Source: Theristus sp. LFF4_11
Taxonomy: Eukaryota > Nematoda > Chromadorea > Monhysterida > Xyalidae
NCBI GenBank assembly: GCA_030248135.1
Contig: JASANC010004235.1
Location: 1 to 64,000 of the forward strand
Length of the DNA: 64,000 nucleotides
Direction: 5' to 3'
Below are positions 46,045 through 56,900 of the stretch, piece by piece. Below the pieces are notes generated by a model that did not search any database, had not been told where the DNA came from, and saw only the letters and a program-made list of their open reading frames with translations. The position numbers and the translations under genes were made by a program. Every line of letters starts with the position of its first letter. Position 1 is the first letter of the stretch.

Positions 46045-46862
46045 GGCATGCGGTCGATCCGGTACCGGTCGATCCGGTACGGTCGATCCGGTACCGGTCG
46101 ATCCGGTACCGGTCGATCCGGTACGGTCGATCCGGTACCGGTCGATCCGGTACCGGTCGATCCGGTACCTGGCAATTTTCTAGGGCGGTCGATCCGGTAC
46201 CGGTCGATCCGGTACTCGGTCGATCCGGTACCAATTGAAATTTTCAACTGTTTCTGATTTGTTTTCCATTTTTCTTTGTTTCTCTCATTTTATCTGATGT
46301 CTGAAACAGGTTTTTTCGCGGGAAATATGAAAATAAAAACAACAGACATTTTTCCTCAACTCCAAAAGAGAACCGAATCAGTCTTCATATTTTTATTTTG
46401 TTCTCCTTTTCTTGCTGAGCTGGTAATTTTGCAAATTTTCACCGTCTTGGAGCTTTATTCTTCTGGAAAATAGTTCAGAAAATAAAAAAAAAACATATGG
46501 TACACTTGTTTTGCTTTTTTCAGAATCAGATTACGATTACCAAAACCAACAAAGTGTCGCAAGTCGTCGTCGTCCAACAATCGTGTTCGGTTTCATGTCT
46601 TTCCGTGCTGCATAAATGTTTCGCAATCACCGAAACCAAAGAAAAATCGAAAACACAACGAATTGAACGCTAAAAACCCGTAAAACAGCTGAAAATTTCA
46701 ATTGGTACCGGATCGACCGAGTACCGGATCGACCGGTACCGGATCGACCGCCCTAGAAAATTGCCAGGTACCGGATCGACCGGTACCGGATCGACCGGTA
46801 CCGGATCGACCGGTACCGGATCGACCGTACCGGATCGACCGGTACCGGATCGACCTACAGCC
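46045..46862. mobile_element. GGTCGATCCGGTACC tandem-arm element, copy 3
   Basis: An 818-bp element starting GGCATGCGGTCGATCC and ending GATCGACCTACAGCC. Flanks are identical, AAATAAAAT (46036-46044, 46863-46871), an 8-9-bp duplication. Its interior matches copies 1 and 2 apart from small indels. Confidence 0.85.
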
Positions 46863-47054
46863 AAATAAAATCGACTGCTGACGGTTTTACGAGGTAATAT
46901 CAAAGAAAATTTTTGTTGAACTTTCACAAAATTTAACCAAATTTGAGGTTTTCAGAGCATATTAAAGGAAAATTTTTCGAATTAAAAAAATCGGCATTTT
47001 TGTTTTTTTTTAATCACTTTAAAAAAAAATTTGATTTTTCTTTAAGAACCCTAA

Positions 47055-47850
47055 TCCGTAATGCTTCTTTATTCAAAACGCACGCGCACGGGCATCAGTA
47101 CCGTGGGCCCAAAACAATTTTCGAAGGGGGGGTATGGTATGGTGCCGTGGGGGGGGGGGTGCCGACCAAAAAGTGAGGGGGGGTCCAACCTATGGTAACG
47201 TGGGACCCCCATGGGGTGCATTTTTTCAAAATTTTCTGTGGGGGGTCCACCCCTCCCCCACCCCCCCATGATAATTTTTTCGCTTAAATTTTGAAGGCAA
47301 AACGCTAAATTTTGCTGCAAAATCGTTGAAATTACAATGAAGATGGTCGAGTTATCATATATTCAGCTTATATTATGGACTTTATAGACAAAAAATCATG
47401 ATTTTCGAAAAAAATTTTAGGGTGTACGGAAAATTTTGGGTGGGGGGGTCTCCGCAAGACAAAATTTTATGGGGGGTGTGGGGGGGGTGTCGGCCAAATT
47501 TTCGAGGGGGGGTCCGATGGGGGGGTGCCCGGTTTTAGGGGGGGGTGGCACGGTGCCCCCCCACCCCCCCCACCCGACGGTCTCTGGTGCTCTGGGGGGT
47601 GTACCCCCCCCACCCCCCCTCGCCCACGGTACTGACGGGCATCCCATCGGCATTGCACCTGCACTTTCCAATGAGCATGCAGCACACGCACTGCACCCAC
47701 TTTTTTCACGCTCACCGTCCCCGTTCGATCAGTACTTGGATCTAAACACTCAAAATAATTATGTAACAAAGCAACAAGCACTCAACTCAATTCAGAAACT
47801 GGGACTTTGTGAGAATTTGTTTTTGACATTGAAAATTTTGAATTACAAAA
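47055..47850. pseudogene. Orphan exon-like segment split by a transposon
   Basis: Outside the element at 47096-47634, 47055-47095 and 47643-47850 are coding-like on both strands. On the minus strand a frame reads LLHNYFECLDPSTDRTGTV and then SVKKV, resembling the EF-hand of the dystrobrevin/dystrophin family; it ends soon after the insertion in TGA overlapping AATAAA. On the plus strand another frame (HPLFSRSPSPFDQYLDLN) is open. No flanking exon set was found, so this may be a gene fragment. Identity is tentative. Confidence 0.25.
47096..47634. mobile_element. G-run-rich hAT-like element, copy 3
   Basis: A 539-bp element with CAGTACCGTGGGC / GCCCACGGTACTG ends and perfect ACGGGCAT duplications (47088-47095, 47635-47642). 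It is the shortest, cleanest copy of the family in the window. Confidence 0.9.
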
Positions 47851-47854
47851 CATA

Positions 47855-48537
47855 GACAAAACGAAACCAGGTTGATTTACAAAAATCCTCAGTAACACCG
47901 CGCCGGCTTGACACAAAAAAACAGAAAAATAAATCAATTCCGATAGTTTTGAATGAAATTGAGCATTTAATTGATAACAGCCCGTCGGATCCGTCAAAAA
48001 TGAGGCCCCGTTTTTCAGGAAAACCACAAATAAAAAGCAGACTTCAGAGAGCTGTTTTTTGGCTTCATAATCTCTGGCTTTCAATTGTGGTAAAAGCTGC
48101 AAAACAACTTTCATATTTGTGAACTGTTCTGATGAAGCTGTTCAAAACATTTCCTACCTGAAAATGCAAGTTTTTGCCATCTTTACATTGGTCAGTAATG
48201 TCACTAACATTTCAATTCTATCTTTATTCAACGCAAATCAATTGCGACAAACAAACTAAAAATACTGCCCAAAAGACGACATGACAGCCGAAATAAAAAA
48301 CTAAAATGAAAATGAAAACTCGAATCATTACAGCTCTCACAAAAACCGATCAAATATCACAATCAAACAGTTTTTCATGATTTGTTGTGCAAAAATTTCA
48401 GTTGAAAAATCCGAGCACATAAAGCACAGCAACAATTTGAACTCAAATCATTGGTCTCGGACGTATTCTCTGACGTTTGTTATTGTTTTACACGAGTTTC
48501 TCAGTTTTGTTTTTAGATTTTAAAGTTTCAAAACAAA
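47855..48537. other. Spacer, nothing assigned
   Basis: AT-rich DNA. A short minus-strand frame near 48040-48114 (MKVVLQLLPQLKARDYE) looks protein-like but has no supporting splice context. Confidence 0.35.
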
Positions 48538-48647
48538 CACCCCTCCATAGTCCATAGTTGTTCTAGGGGGGGGGGCTGGAAAAAATTCGAAAACATTTTC
48601 AAATCTATCTCTATCGGACAGGTTTTTTTCGGCTCAGCTATTATCTA

Positions 48648-49744
48648 CAGAGTGAGCCAAAAAAAGGTTCCAATTCTAAAATGCTCTCACTGGTTTGTGC
48701 TAAGGTGTTTCGAGCTGAAAATTGGAACACTATTAGGAAACATTTGGAGGTTTTTCTGACCAAACTTTGGTTGTTATGGTATGTTGCCCCTATCACTCAC
48801 TGCAGAAGAATATCTGGAAAACATGAAAAATCGACAAATGTTGTGAAATGCAGAGAATTGATTTAGCTGTAACAAAGGGACCTCGTGTTTTAAAATTTGG
48901 AACACTTGTTAGAACACTTTGGGAGTTTTTTGTGATCAAAAAAATTTTTTTGTCTTACACGTAAGTTCATTTTTACAGTGTAATTTTCAAAAAATAGCAA
49001 TTTTTGACAAAAAACACTGTTCATCCATAATCTCACTGTTTATCATTGCTCATAAACGGTCTTCCGAACTGATGTATCGTCACGCGGTGTCAAATTGAAT
49101 CTTTTACGAAATTGCCGAACCACTGTGGAAAAGTTATTCGCATGTTCCCACCAATTGGCAGACCAGACTCGCTGCTCTGCCGTCCACTTAACCATGATGG
49201 CAGCAAAGACTGAAAATGGAAGCGCATCTCTCACTGCGGAAAAACAACCAATCTGCTATGGTAAAAATATCAGAGTGGCAAATTTTGTGTATTAAAAAAG
49301 AAAAAAAACAATTTGGATTTGAAAAGATAAATTCGCATCTGTTCTGAGCAGAACCGCTTACGCACACTCAGTTTGAAGTGAAACATTGGAGTGATCAAAA
49401 ACTGTTCAAATGCAACTCAGCATTCGGCATTTCTAAGCTGCTTTAAACTTTTATTGCTTTTTTCATCTTTTTTTGTGTTGTGAACCTTCGGGCTGTCACC
49501 AACGTTCATTCTTTTGATCTTTGTTGCAGTTAAATCAACCCTCTGCATTTTACAATATTTGTCGATTTTTCATATTTTTCGGATATTTTGCTGTAGTGAG
49601 TGATAGGGGCAACATACCATGACAAAAATTTGGTCAGAAAAACCTCCAAATGTTTTCTAATAGTGTTCCAATTTTCAGCTCGAAACAACTCAGCACAAGC
49701 CAGTGAGAGCATTTTAGAATTGAACCTTTTTTTGGCTCACCCTG
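48648..49744. mobile_element. Tc1/mariner-type element with transposase remnant
   Basis: The inverted termini CAGAGTGAGCCAAAAAAAGG and CAGGGTGAGCC, with TA on both sides (48646-48647, 49745-49746), restore the host element when excised. Terminal inverted similarity runs about 100 bp. A minus-strand helix-turn-helix frame remains at 49043-49234; the catalytic part is gone. Confidence 0.85.
49043..49234 (-). pseudogene. Truncated mariner-type transposase, N-terminal helix-turn-helix only
   Basis: A 63-residue frame includes MVKWTAEQRVWSANWWEH and later VVRQFRKRFNLTPRDD. The pattern of an E/Q-R start, WW or YY, R-x-F-R-x-R-F and then a P-x-x-x-S/T-[VI]-R segment matches the DNA-binding helix-turn-helix found at the N-terminus of arthropod and nematode mariner-like transposases (DUF4817 type). 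The frame stops before any DDE/D catalytic domain, and the element is too short to hold one. Confidence 0.6.
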
Positions 49745-50114
49745 TATCTAAAAAAATTTCTCAGTCAGCTATCTAGCTGAAAATTTTTGTCTTCGAAGAC
49801 ACAAAATGAGTCAATTTTTGACCAAAATTGACTATTTTTGCTCGTAATTCTTGAAAATTTCGCTACATTTAGGTAAAATACGCGCTTATACTTGATTTTT
49901 AGTGTATTTTTAGCATTATTTTGCTGTTTTTATAGCTTTTTAGCGTTTTGGCTATCTATCTATCAAATTTCAAAATTTTGACCGCCCCCCCCCCCCCCAA
50001 AGTCACATGGCTCCCCCGCGGCCCCCCCAAAATTTTCCAGCTATCTATCTATCTAGAAAATTTGCTCCAGAGTCCAGCTATCTATATCGGACCCCCCCCA
50101 ACCCCTCGGCTCTG

Positions 50115-50596
50115 CATAGTTGTTCCAGAGCCGAGGGGTTGGGGGGGGGGGGCCGATATAGATAGCTGGAGCAAATTTTCTAGATAGATAGATAGCTGGA
50201 AAATTTTGGGGGGGGCCGCGGGGGGGGCCATGTGACGTTGGGGGGGGGGGGCCGGTCAAAATTTTGAAATTTGATAGATAGATAGCTAAAACAATAAAAA
50301 GCTATAAAAACAGCAAAATAATGCTAAAAATACACTAAAAATCAAGTATAAGCGCGTATTTTACCTAAATGTAGCGAAATTTTCAAGAATTACGAGCAAA
50401 AATGGTCAATTTTGCTCAAAAATTGACTCATTTTATGTCCTCGAAGACAAAATTTTTTAGATAGATAGCTGGCTGAGAAATTTTTTTAGATAGATAATAG
50501 CTGAGCCGAAAAAACCTGTTTGATAGAGATAGATTCGAAAATTTTTTGGGGGGGGGGGGGCGGCCCCCCCAGGCCCCCCCCCCTAGAACAACTATG
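50115..50596. mobile_element. CATAGTTGTTC-family element inside the outer copy
   Basis: The ends CATAGTTGTTCCAGAG / CTAGAACAACTATG have perfect CGGCTCTG duplications (50107-50114, 50597-50604). The target is the subterminal CGGCTCTG of the enclosing element. Confidence 0.85.
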
Positions 50597-50929
50597 CGGC
50601 TCTGGAACAACTATGCACCCCTCGACCCCCCCCCCCCCCCACTGAAAAATTTTCGGCACCCCCCCCCCACGTGACGACACCCCCCCTCGAATATTTGCTT
50701 TCGCCTTCGGTGCTGTATCTTGTCTGCTTTTTTTGTCCTTATTTTTCTTTTTTCAGCAAACGCGCTGCAAGGGCCGAGCTGAAAACGAGTTTTGCTCGCA
50801 TGCAGTGACATAAACGAAAAGATCGGTTGCTGCTGCCGAGCCACTCTCATTGCGCCCGGCGGTGTGCCGGCCAATGGAGCGCAACTCGTCCATCGTCGTC
50901 GGATTTTATTGCCGGGATTTCTCGAATTT

Positions 50930-53900
50930 ATGAGCGTTGTGGCCGCCGGGCCCATTTTTGGGCTCGTTCTGCTCGCTGTCGTCTGTGCGGCGAACGCGCA
51001 CGCCATCGGTGGTGCCCATAAGTGCTCGTACGAAATCCCGAAAATTGACGAGGTGTCCGTGTTTGTGTGTCGTTCAACTTGTCGCTGTTATGATCGTGAA
51101 AACTTTTACTCACAGTCAAACTGCAATTTGCGTATTTTAGCATTTGAATCTGGCACGCTGATTGGCTGTGCATAGGGTTGTTAAAAAAAACAAAAATCGT
51201 CATTTTTGTTTTTTTTTTTAAAAAAAAAATTTTTTTTTTTAAAAAAAAAATTTCAAAAATCAAAGTTGTGCTAAATCAATCAGGGAGTCCGAAGAACCAC
51301 ATATGATATGCAAGCGCCTCCCGAATGACTCCCGTATGGCGGAACTTTGCAGATTTTGTTTTGGTGACCTCAATTACCCCTTTTCCAAACCGTCACCATG
51401 CCTCTTCTTGTGTTTTGACCTCCAAAACGTCACTAATTGTCCCCAGCTAAGCTAATGCTAAAGTGAAGACAAACATACCGCCTTGAAATTCGATCAATTC
51501 TTCTGATGGTGTCGCGACGACACGACACGAAGCAGCAACCAGACAACGTAGCGCTTGCAAACGGAGCAGCGAGCGCAATCGGACGCTCTGCGATGCGAAT
51601 CGTCACCTTATCTGCATCGGAAATGGTAGGCTAAGCTTTGGGACGCTCAAAAACTTCATCGCAGATGTTGTCGAAGCCTAAAATCAGTCGGTAAAACGGC
51701 CCAAAATCGACTGCTAAAGGTTTTACGAGGTATAATCAAAGAAAATTTTTGTTGAACTTTCGAAAAATTGTGCCAAAATTGAGGTTTTCAGAGCATATTA
51801 GAGGAAAATTTTTCGAATTTTTTTTTTTAAAAAAAAAAATCGGCATTTTTGTTTTTTTTTTTAATCACTTTTTTTTTTAAAAAAAAAATTTTCATTTTTG
51901 TTTAACAACCCTAGCTGTGCATCACACACAAGATGGTCAGGCCAACAAATAAATTCATTTCCGAAGCAGACAATCAGCTAATTGCGTATGGTTTTCAGTT
52001 TGACTGTATTCGATTGCGTCTAGTTGTAATTCTTGAGTGCTTAGTTGATTAATAGATATCTATAGTTACGAGTATTTTGAAATGAATGTTCATCTTCAGG
52101 TTGTGCTCGGCGTTCCATTGGAAGCCCCAGAGTCCAGTCATATTCGCGTACGAAGGAATGTTTTTCGAAACTTGCGAATTCGCCCGTATTACGATCCCAG
52201 CATTTGGAGGTGCAGTGCTTTCGTTTCATTTTGCTTGTCATTCGTTGTCAACCCCTAGCCGTAAAGATATCGCTGTGGTATGTTTTTAGGTTATCTCCCG
52301 AAAAGCAACGATTTATCAATGTGAGTGTTATTAGGTGTTTTTCCACATTTTTAATTTGAGCGGGCGACAGAAACAAAACGAGGCTGGTTGACCTGGCATG
52401 AAAGCACTTGTTGCAGGAAACATTGTTGCCAGACGCGGTGGGCTTCTGGGAGCGCGCTCTTCTGATCCGACGTGAAAACGCGCCGATACGTTTAGATAGG
52501 TAAGCTTGGAAAAAAAGCCCGTTTTTGTGTATTTTGTTGCAGCGAGGAGAAATGAGAAGCTGATCTTGATCCCAATAATTTTTTGGCACACTTTTTGGAA
52601 TCGCACTTCCACTGCAGAAAATGTGAGAGCAGCACGTATTTTGTGCATCCAAACTCGGTGGACGGCAGCCGGCGCAGTTGTGCGGGTCCGTGCAGGAGCG
52701 AAACGAAATGCGGCGAAGTCGTCGTGCCTGAGCATCATCTTTTTGTGAGTACTGAAGCGCTTTGTTTTGTTTTAGTTTTGTGTGTTGTCTCGGTTTAAAA
52801 AAATACATGTTTGTCCTGCCTGGTTGACTTGGTTTGTGGAAGTGGTCTTTGCGGTCGTGATAAATGAATTCATGTCCCTGGCGCCACACTTCAATTTTGT
52901 CCAGCACACCGCATATCTTTCATTTCGTTGTGCTATTTTTCAAACTGTCAACCTATTTTATATTTTTTATAGTCAAATTTTATTTTCTACTATCCTGCTC
53001 ACCAGCTCTCATCGTGTAATTGCACGAGCAACATAACGTTGGATGCTTCAGTTCCCTTTTGTGGTCGATTTTGTTCATCACTAGACTGTTCTTTCTTCTC
53101 ATCCATATTTCTTCGTTACATGTTCTCAGTCACGTGATCGTCTCAATGGAACTCATAAAATTTAGGGTAGTAACATTTTAAGCCACAAATTCTTATAAAA
53201 CAACATTATCATGGGACGTCAGTGTCAGACACAACAACCAACGACAAGCTATGAATAATAGCGATTTCACGATACATTATGCTCGTTAGCTCGCACATGA
53301 AATGGCGCACACAAATTTTACGCCCCTCTAGGTTTCGTCTCGGTATGCTGCCTATCTATGCGTCATAGGAGGTTTCAGTGACAAATGCGATGGTCTTTCT
53401 CTATTTCTATTTCGTGAAGCTGTTCGTGAATGATGAATTGTTATTAATCCTAAGTAGCTCGCCCATTATTCCTGTTAATCACTGGCTATGTTTTCACAAT
53501 TTCCTTCAAACGCGTTGAACTGAGGCAAATAATAATTATCATTCGAAATTTCTGCAACTGAAGCAGGCCAGAATAGAGGATAGGATAAACGCAGATGAAA
53601 CTGATGAATGTGGAATAGTGGCAATGTTTATGTTACAAAATGTTTGTTTTAAGACTGGAACGGTGGTAATCGTCTAAATACACAGACGTAAAGCCTCTAT
53701 ATTTCCTGAGGATTGCTCGAAAACTTCAAGATACCACAAGCTAACATAGAATTATATAAATTATGTTGCGTTTGAGCTCAGCTTTATTCCGCTTAGATCA
53801 TTCAAAATCCAACTTGCTTTGCTGCTGTTACTGGCTGACCAAAGGGGCTATGCTGTGCTGCACTGCGATGTTCAAATAAGGATGTTCGTTGGTTTGTTGT

Positions 53901-56900
53901 TGAGTTGGGGGAGTATTGAAAATGATATAAGTGGATTGTTTTTGTTTGTTCAGCACTGGTAGTAAATCCAAAATCTAAACTGAATTGCTGACGTGTGTTT
54001 TGATTGCGATTTTGATACATTCAAAGAATGTACTATGATACCACAACTATCAAGGAAAGCAAAACGAGTTTGTTTTGCAGTTTGTTGAGAGGATGAAAGG
54101 GAAACCTTTTAATGTTTTTATTTTAACATAAATGCATGTGATGATACATGTGTGGCGTTTGAGTGTTTTTGCGATACATGTGCGAACGCGTTTTTGCGAT
54201 TTTTATAAACCTATAAACAGGTGCGATTTCAAATGGTTCGGACTTCCGTTCTGTGTGTGTTTTTAGAGAAAATTATGCTCTGTGTTGCGACAAATAAATC
54301 CAGGAAACTTTCACAAAAACAGAAGTCGTTGTGCAACTTTTTTTCGATCGGAAATACTGGGGATGGTGTCAATAGACATCGTTGAATATGAATACGGATT
54401 TCGGTCACTCTTGCTCGCGCAGCGTACATTATGCGCATTTCTCATAATAAAATTCTTTACATCGCGCGTATCATGATTGATCGACTGCGTGAGTGATAAT
54501 CATACTTTCACTAATTTCCGCCCAGACTATTCTCGATGTCTGGTTGCAAATATCTATTTTTCATAATGTAGAGGGGTGAATTAGAAAAGGCGGTTGATAA
54601 CAAGGGAAAGGATTGTTGAACTGAAAATGAATGTTTTTCCTGCTTATGTGTCATGAACAAAAAGCGGTTTTATTTTTATTGCAATAGCTAATTATAGACA
54701 TTGTGTGATGTTGGTCACCTTTCTGTTCTGTTCGATTGTTACAATGTGTGTTGTGTTGTGCGAATCAGCAGCGTTCTCACCTCAGGGACAATGGCAAGGT
54801 CAAGCTGGCATTTTCTATCGATGAAAAAAAATGGTTTTTGTTGCGAAAGCTACTTCGAGCAGTCCATTTTTGGTCACATACATTCTGGTCGTAGTAGGGA
54901 TTTTATAGTCAAAAATATACGGCAAAATAACATGATAACAACGAAGATTTTATGCTTTTGTGCACGAGTCAGAAACAGCAAACAAAGTGCTCACACATGC
55001 GTAACTTTCTCAAGCTGATTTTTACTTGATTTTGATGTTTTTATTGCTAAAGTCACCTGTTTGTCTTCTTCGAGAGAAATTACATTGCACGTTGCACACA
55101 ACTTCTGTTTCTGATGATTGTTTTGGACAATTTTCGCATTTGCCATGGACCGTTTAACAAATATAAAAAATCATAAAATTTATCCCTTTCTTATTTCTTT
55201 GTTTCGTTCTCAAAAGCTGTTGAAATGAGATGTAATGCAGGTGAATTTATGTTTTAGTTAAAAGAGACAAAATATTTCATTGGGGAACTTCCTTTTCAAT
55301 GATGCACTCTTACACGTACATCTCAGAACTATTTGTTGTCGTCAGCATTATTTTCTGTTTTCTATTGTTTATTGTTGCGTTTTATTGTTAGTTTCTTTGC
55401 AAACAAACTTTGTTTCTCACTGCGTTTTTATCAAGCTTGGAAATCAAAAGCGACAGAGGAGATTTTCGATTTTTAGACGTTTTAACAATGGGGATAAGAT
55501 AAAGAAGGATGGATACTGAAATGTTGAACAGACAATACGTTTCATTTCCATCAAACAATCTTCAATATGTGAATTTCTATTTGATTTTTATCTGTGGTGA
55601 GCAACAAATTTTGACTATTTTTTACCATTCACCAAGCTTATGCAAAATTGTGCAAACAATGTTGAACAAACATTGGCTATTTGAGAAACTTAATAAATCG
55701 TTGACAAAAAAATCAAAGTTCTGTCTCTTGGTCAACACCGACGAAACCACTGACGGTAAACATCGGTTGTTTGTGATGTTGTTCTCAGCATGTCATTGTC
55801 GCTTTGTACATGTCCATGGTGTAATGAACTACAGGGATATGCACACAGTGGTGCATATTTATTACAAAGGGTGTGCGATACACAACACGCAAATAGTCAC
55901 TTGGTTTTATTGTGGATGGAGATAAGTTTTTATGTGATCTCGGAAAGATGTATGGACAGACAGAGAAGTGGATGGGGTTATGAACGATGATTATCAGTCT
56001 ATTATTTTCATTTCATGTGTTTCGTTGCATGTGAGAACATCGTGAATTACATTAAATGTGAATTGGTTGTTGTAGTCAGATCTTGATTGCTGAGTGATGA
56101 AAATGGAATGGCGTTGATTCCAAAGTGTGGGCCGGTTTACTTTTGAGTATGTGAGGCCCGATTGAAGCTATAAAGTCAGTGGTTTGAGTTGGCAATAAAA
56201 AATGTAAGAAAGCAGAGTAACAAATGATCAAACCGATAAGAAATTGTGACACGGCACACATATGATGTAAAAAACCGACCAATCAGCTTATTTTGAACAA
56301 AAAACGCCAAAGTATAAAAACGAGAAACATAGCAAAACGAGCACATTTTCAGCGATGCCGCTACTGTCTGAACAATTCACGGATGAGCTGCGTCACGAAT
56401 GGCAATGGCGACGGCGCTGGCGTCACGGACACCGACTTTCTGTTGTACGTGTCTGCGGTCGACTCCGAACGTTGTGAGCACGGCTCGGACACGGTCGCCT
56501 ATGCGGCGCACTGTCAACAGGAGGCGTCGCTCGATCGGTGAGTGTGCGACGCGCGGATTGCGTCTGATGTCTGCAGCAGCATCGGGTTTGGGTGAAACGG
56601 GAAATCGACATGGTACGTGCGTGAGCTGAAGTTTTGGTCGTGGTTTATCGGGTAAAGCTATGAACAATGTCAGCCGTAGTGTAGGTGTGCAGCCCGATAG
56701 GCATGAATGTGTGAATTCAACAAACTTACATTGAACTCTAAATTTTAGGGAGTGAGCACAGTCGTTGGTGATCACGTGATGCATGCTTCCTGTGCAGGCA
56801 TTACTGCAGGGGTGGAGTCTGTCCTGCACACAAAGCGTGCATGCACGTGATCACCAACCAATCACTTGATTCCCTATAATTTACAGTTCGACTGTAGGGG

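Larger units (their letters stand above)
39558..47053. mobile_element. TAGGGTTG-family hAT-like MITE fragments split by nested insertions
   Basis: Segments 39558-39725, about 42736-42848, 45833-46044 and 46863-47053 align in order with the intact copy at 51173-51913. One ancestral element of about 740 bp has apparently grown to 7.5 kb by insertion. Its outer flanks (CTCTGGGA left, ATCCGTAA right) do not match, so rearrangement or two separate copies cannot be excluded. Confidence 0.55.
48546..50615. mobile_element. CATAGTTGTTC-family element (outer copy near the leishmanolysin gene)
   Basis: It starts CATAGTCCATAGTTG and ends GGAACAACTATG, with perfect CACCCCTC duplications (48538-48545, 50616-50623). 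It is interrupted by a mariner-type element (48648-49744) and a second copy of its own family (50115-50596). It ends about 300 bp before the leishmanolysin start codon. Confidence 0.85.

Noticed and set aside
40070..46260. Open frames encoding PDRPVPDRP and VDPVPVDPVP repeats
   Set aside because: They are translations of the GGTCGATCCGGTACC arms in both orientations; no independent coding evidence.
39558..47053. A single intact host TAGGGTTG element spanning the whole nest
   Set aside because: The segments align in order with an intact copy, but the outermost flanks lack a shared target duplication, so this is kept only as a tentative reading.
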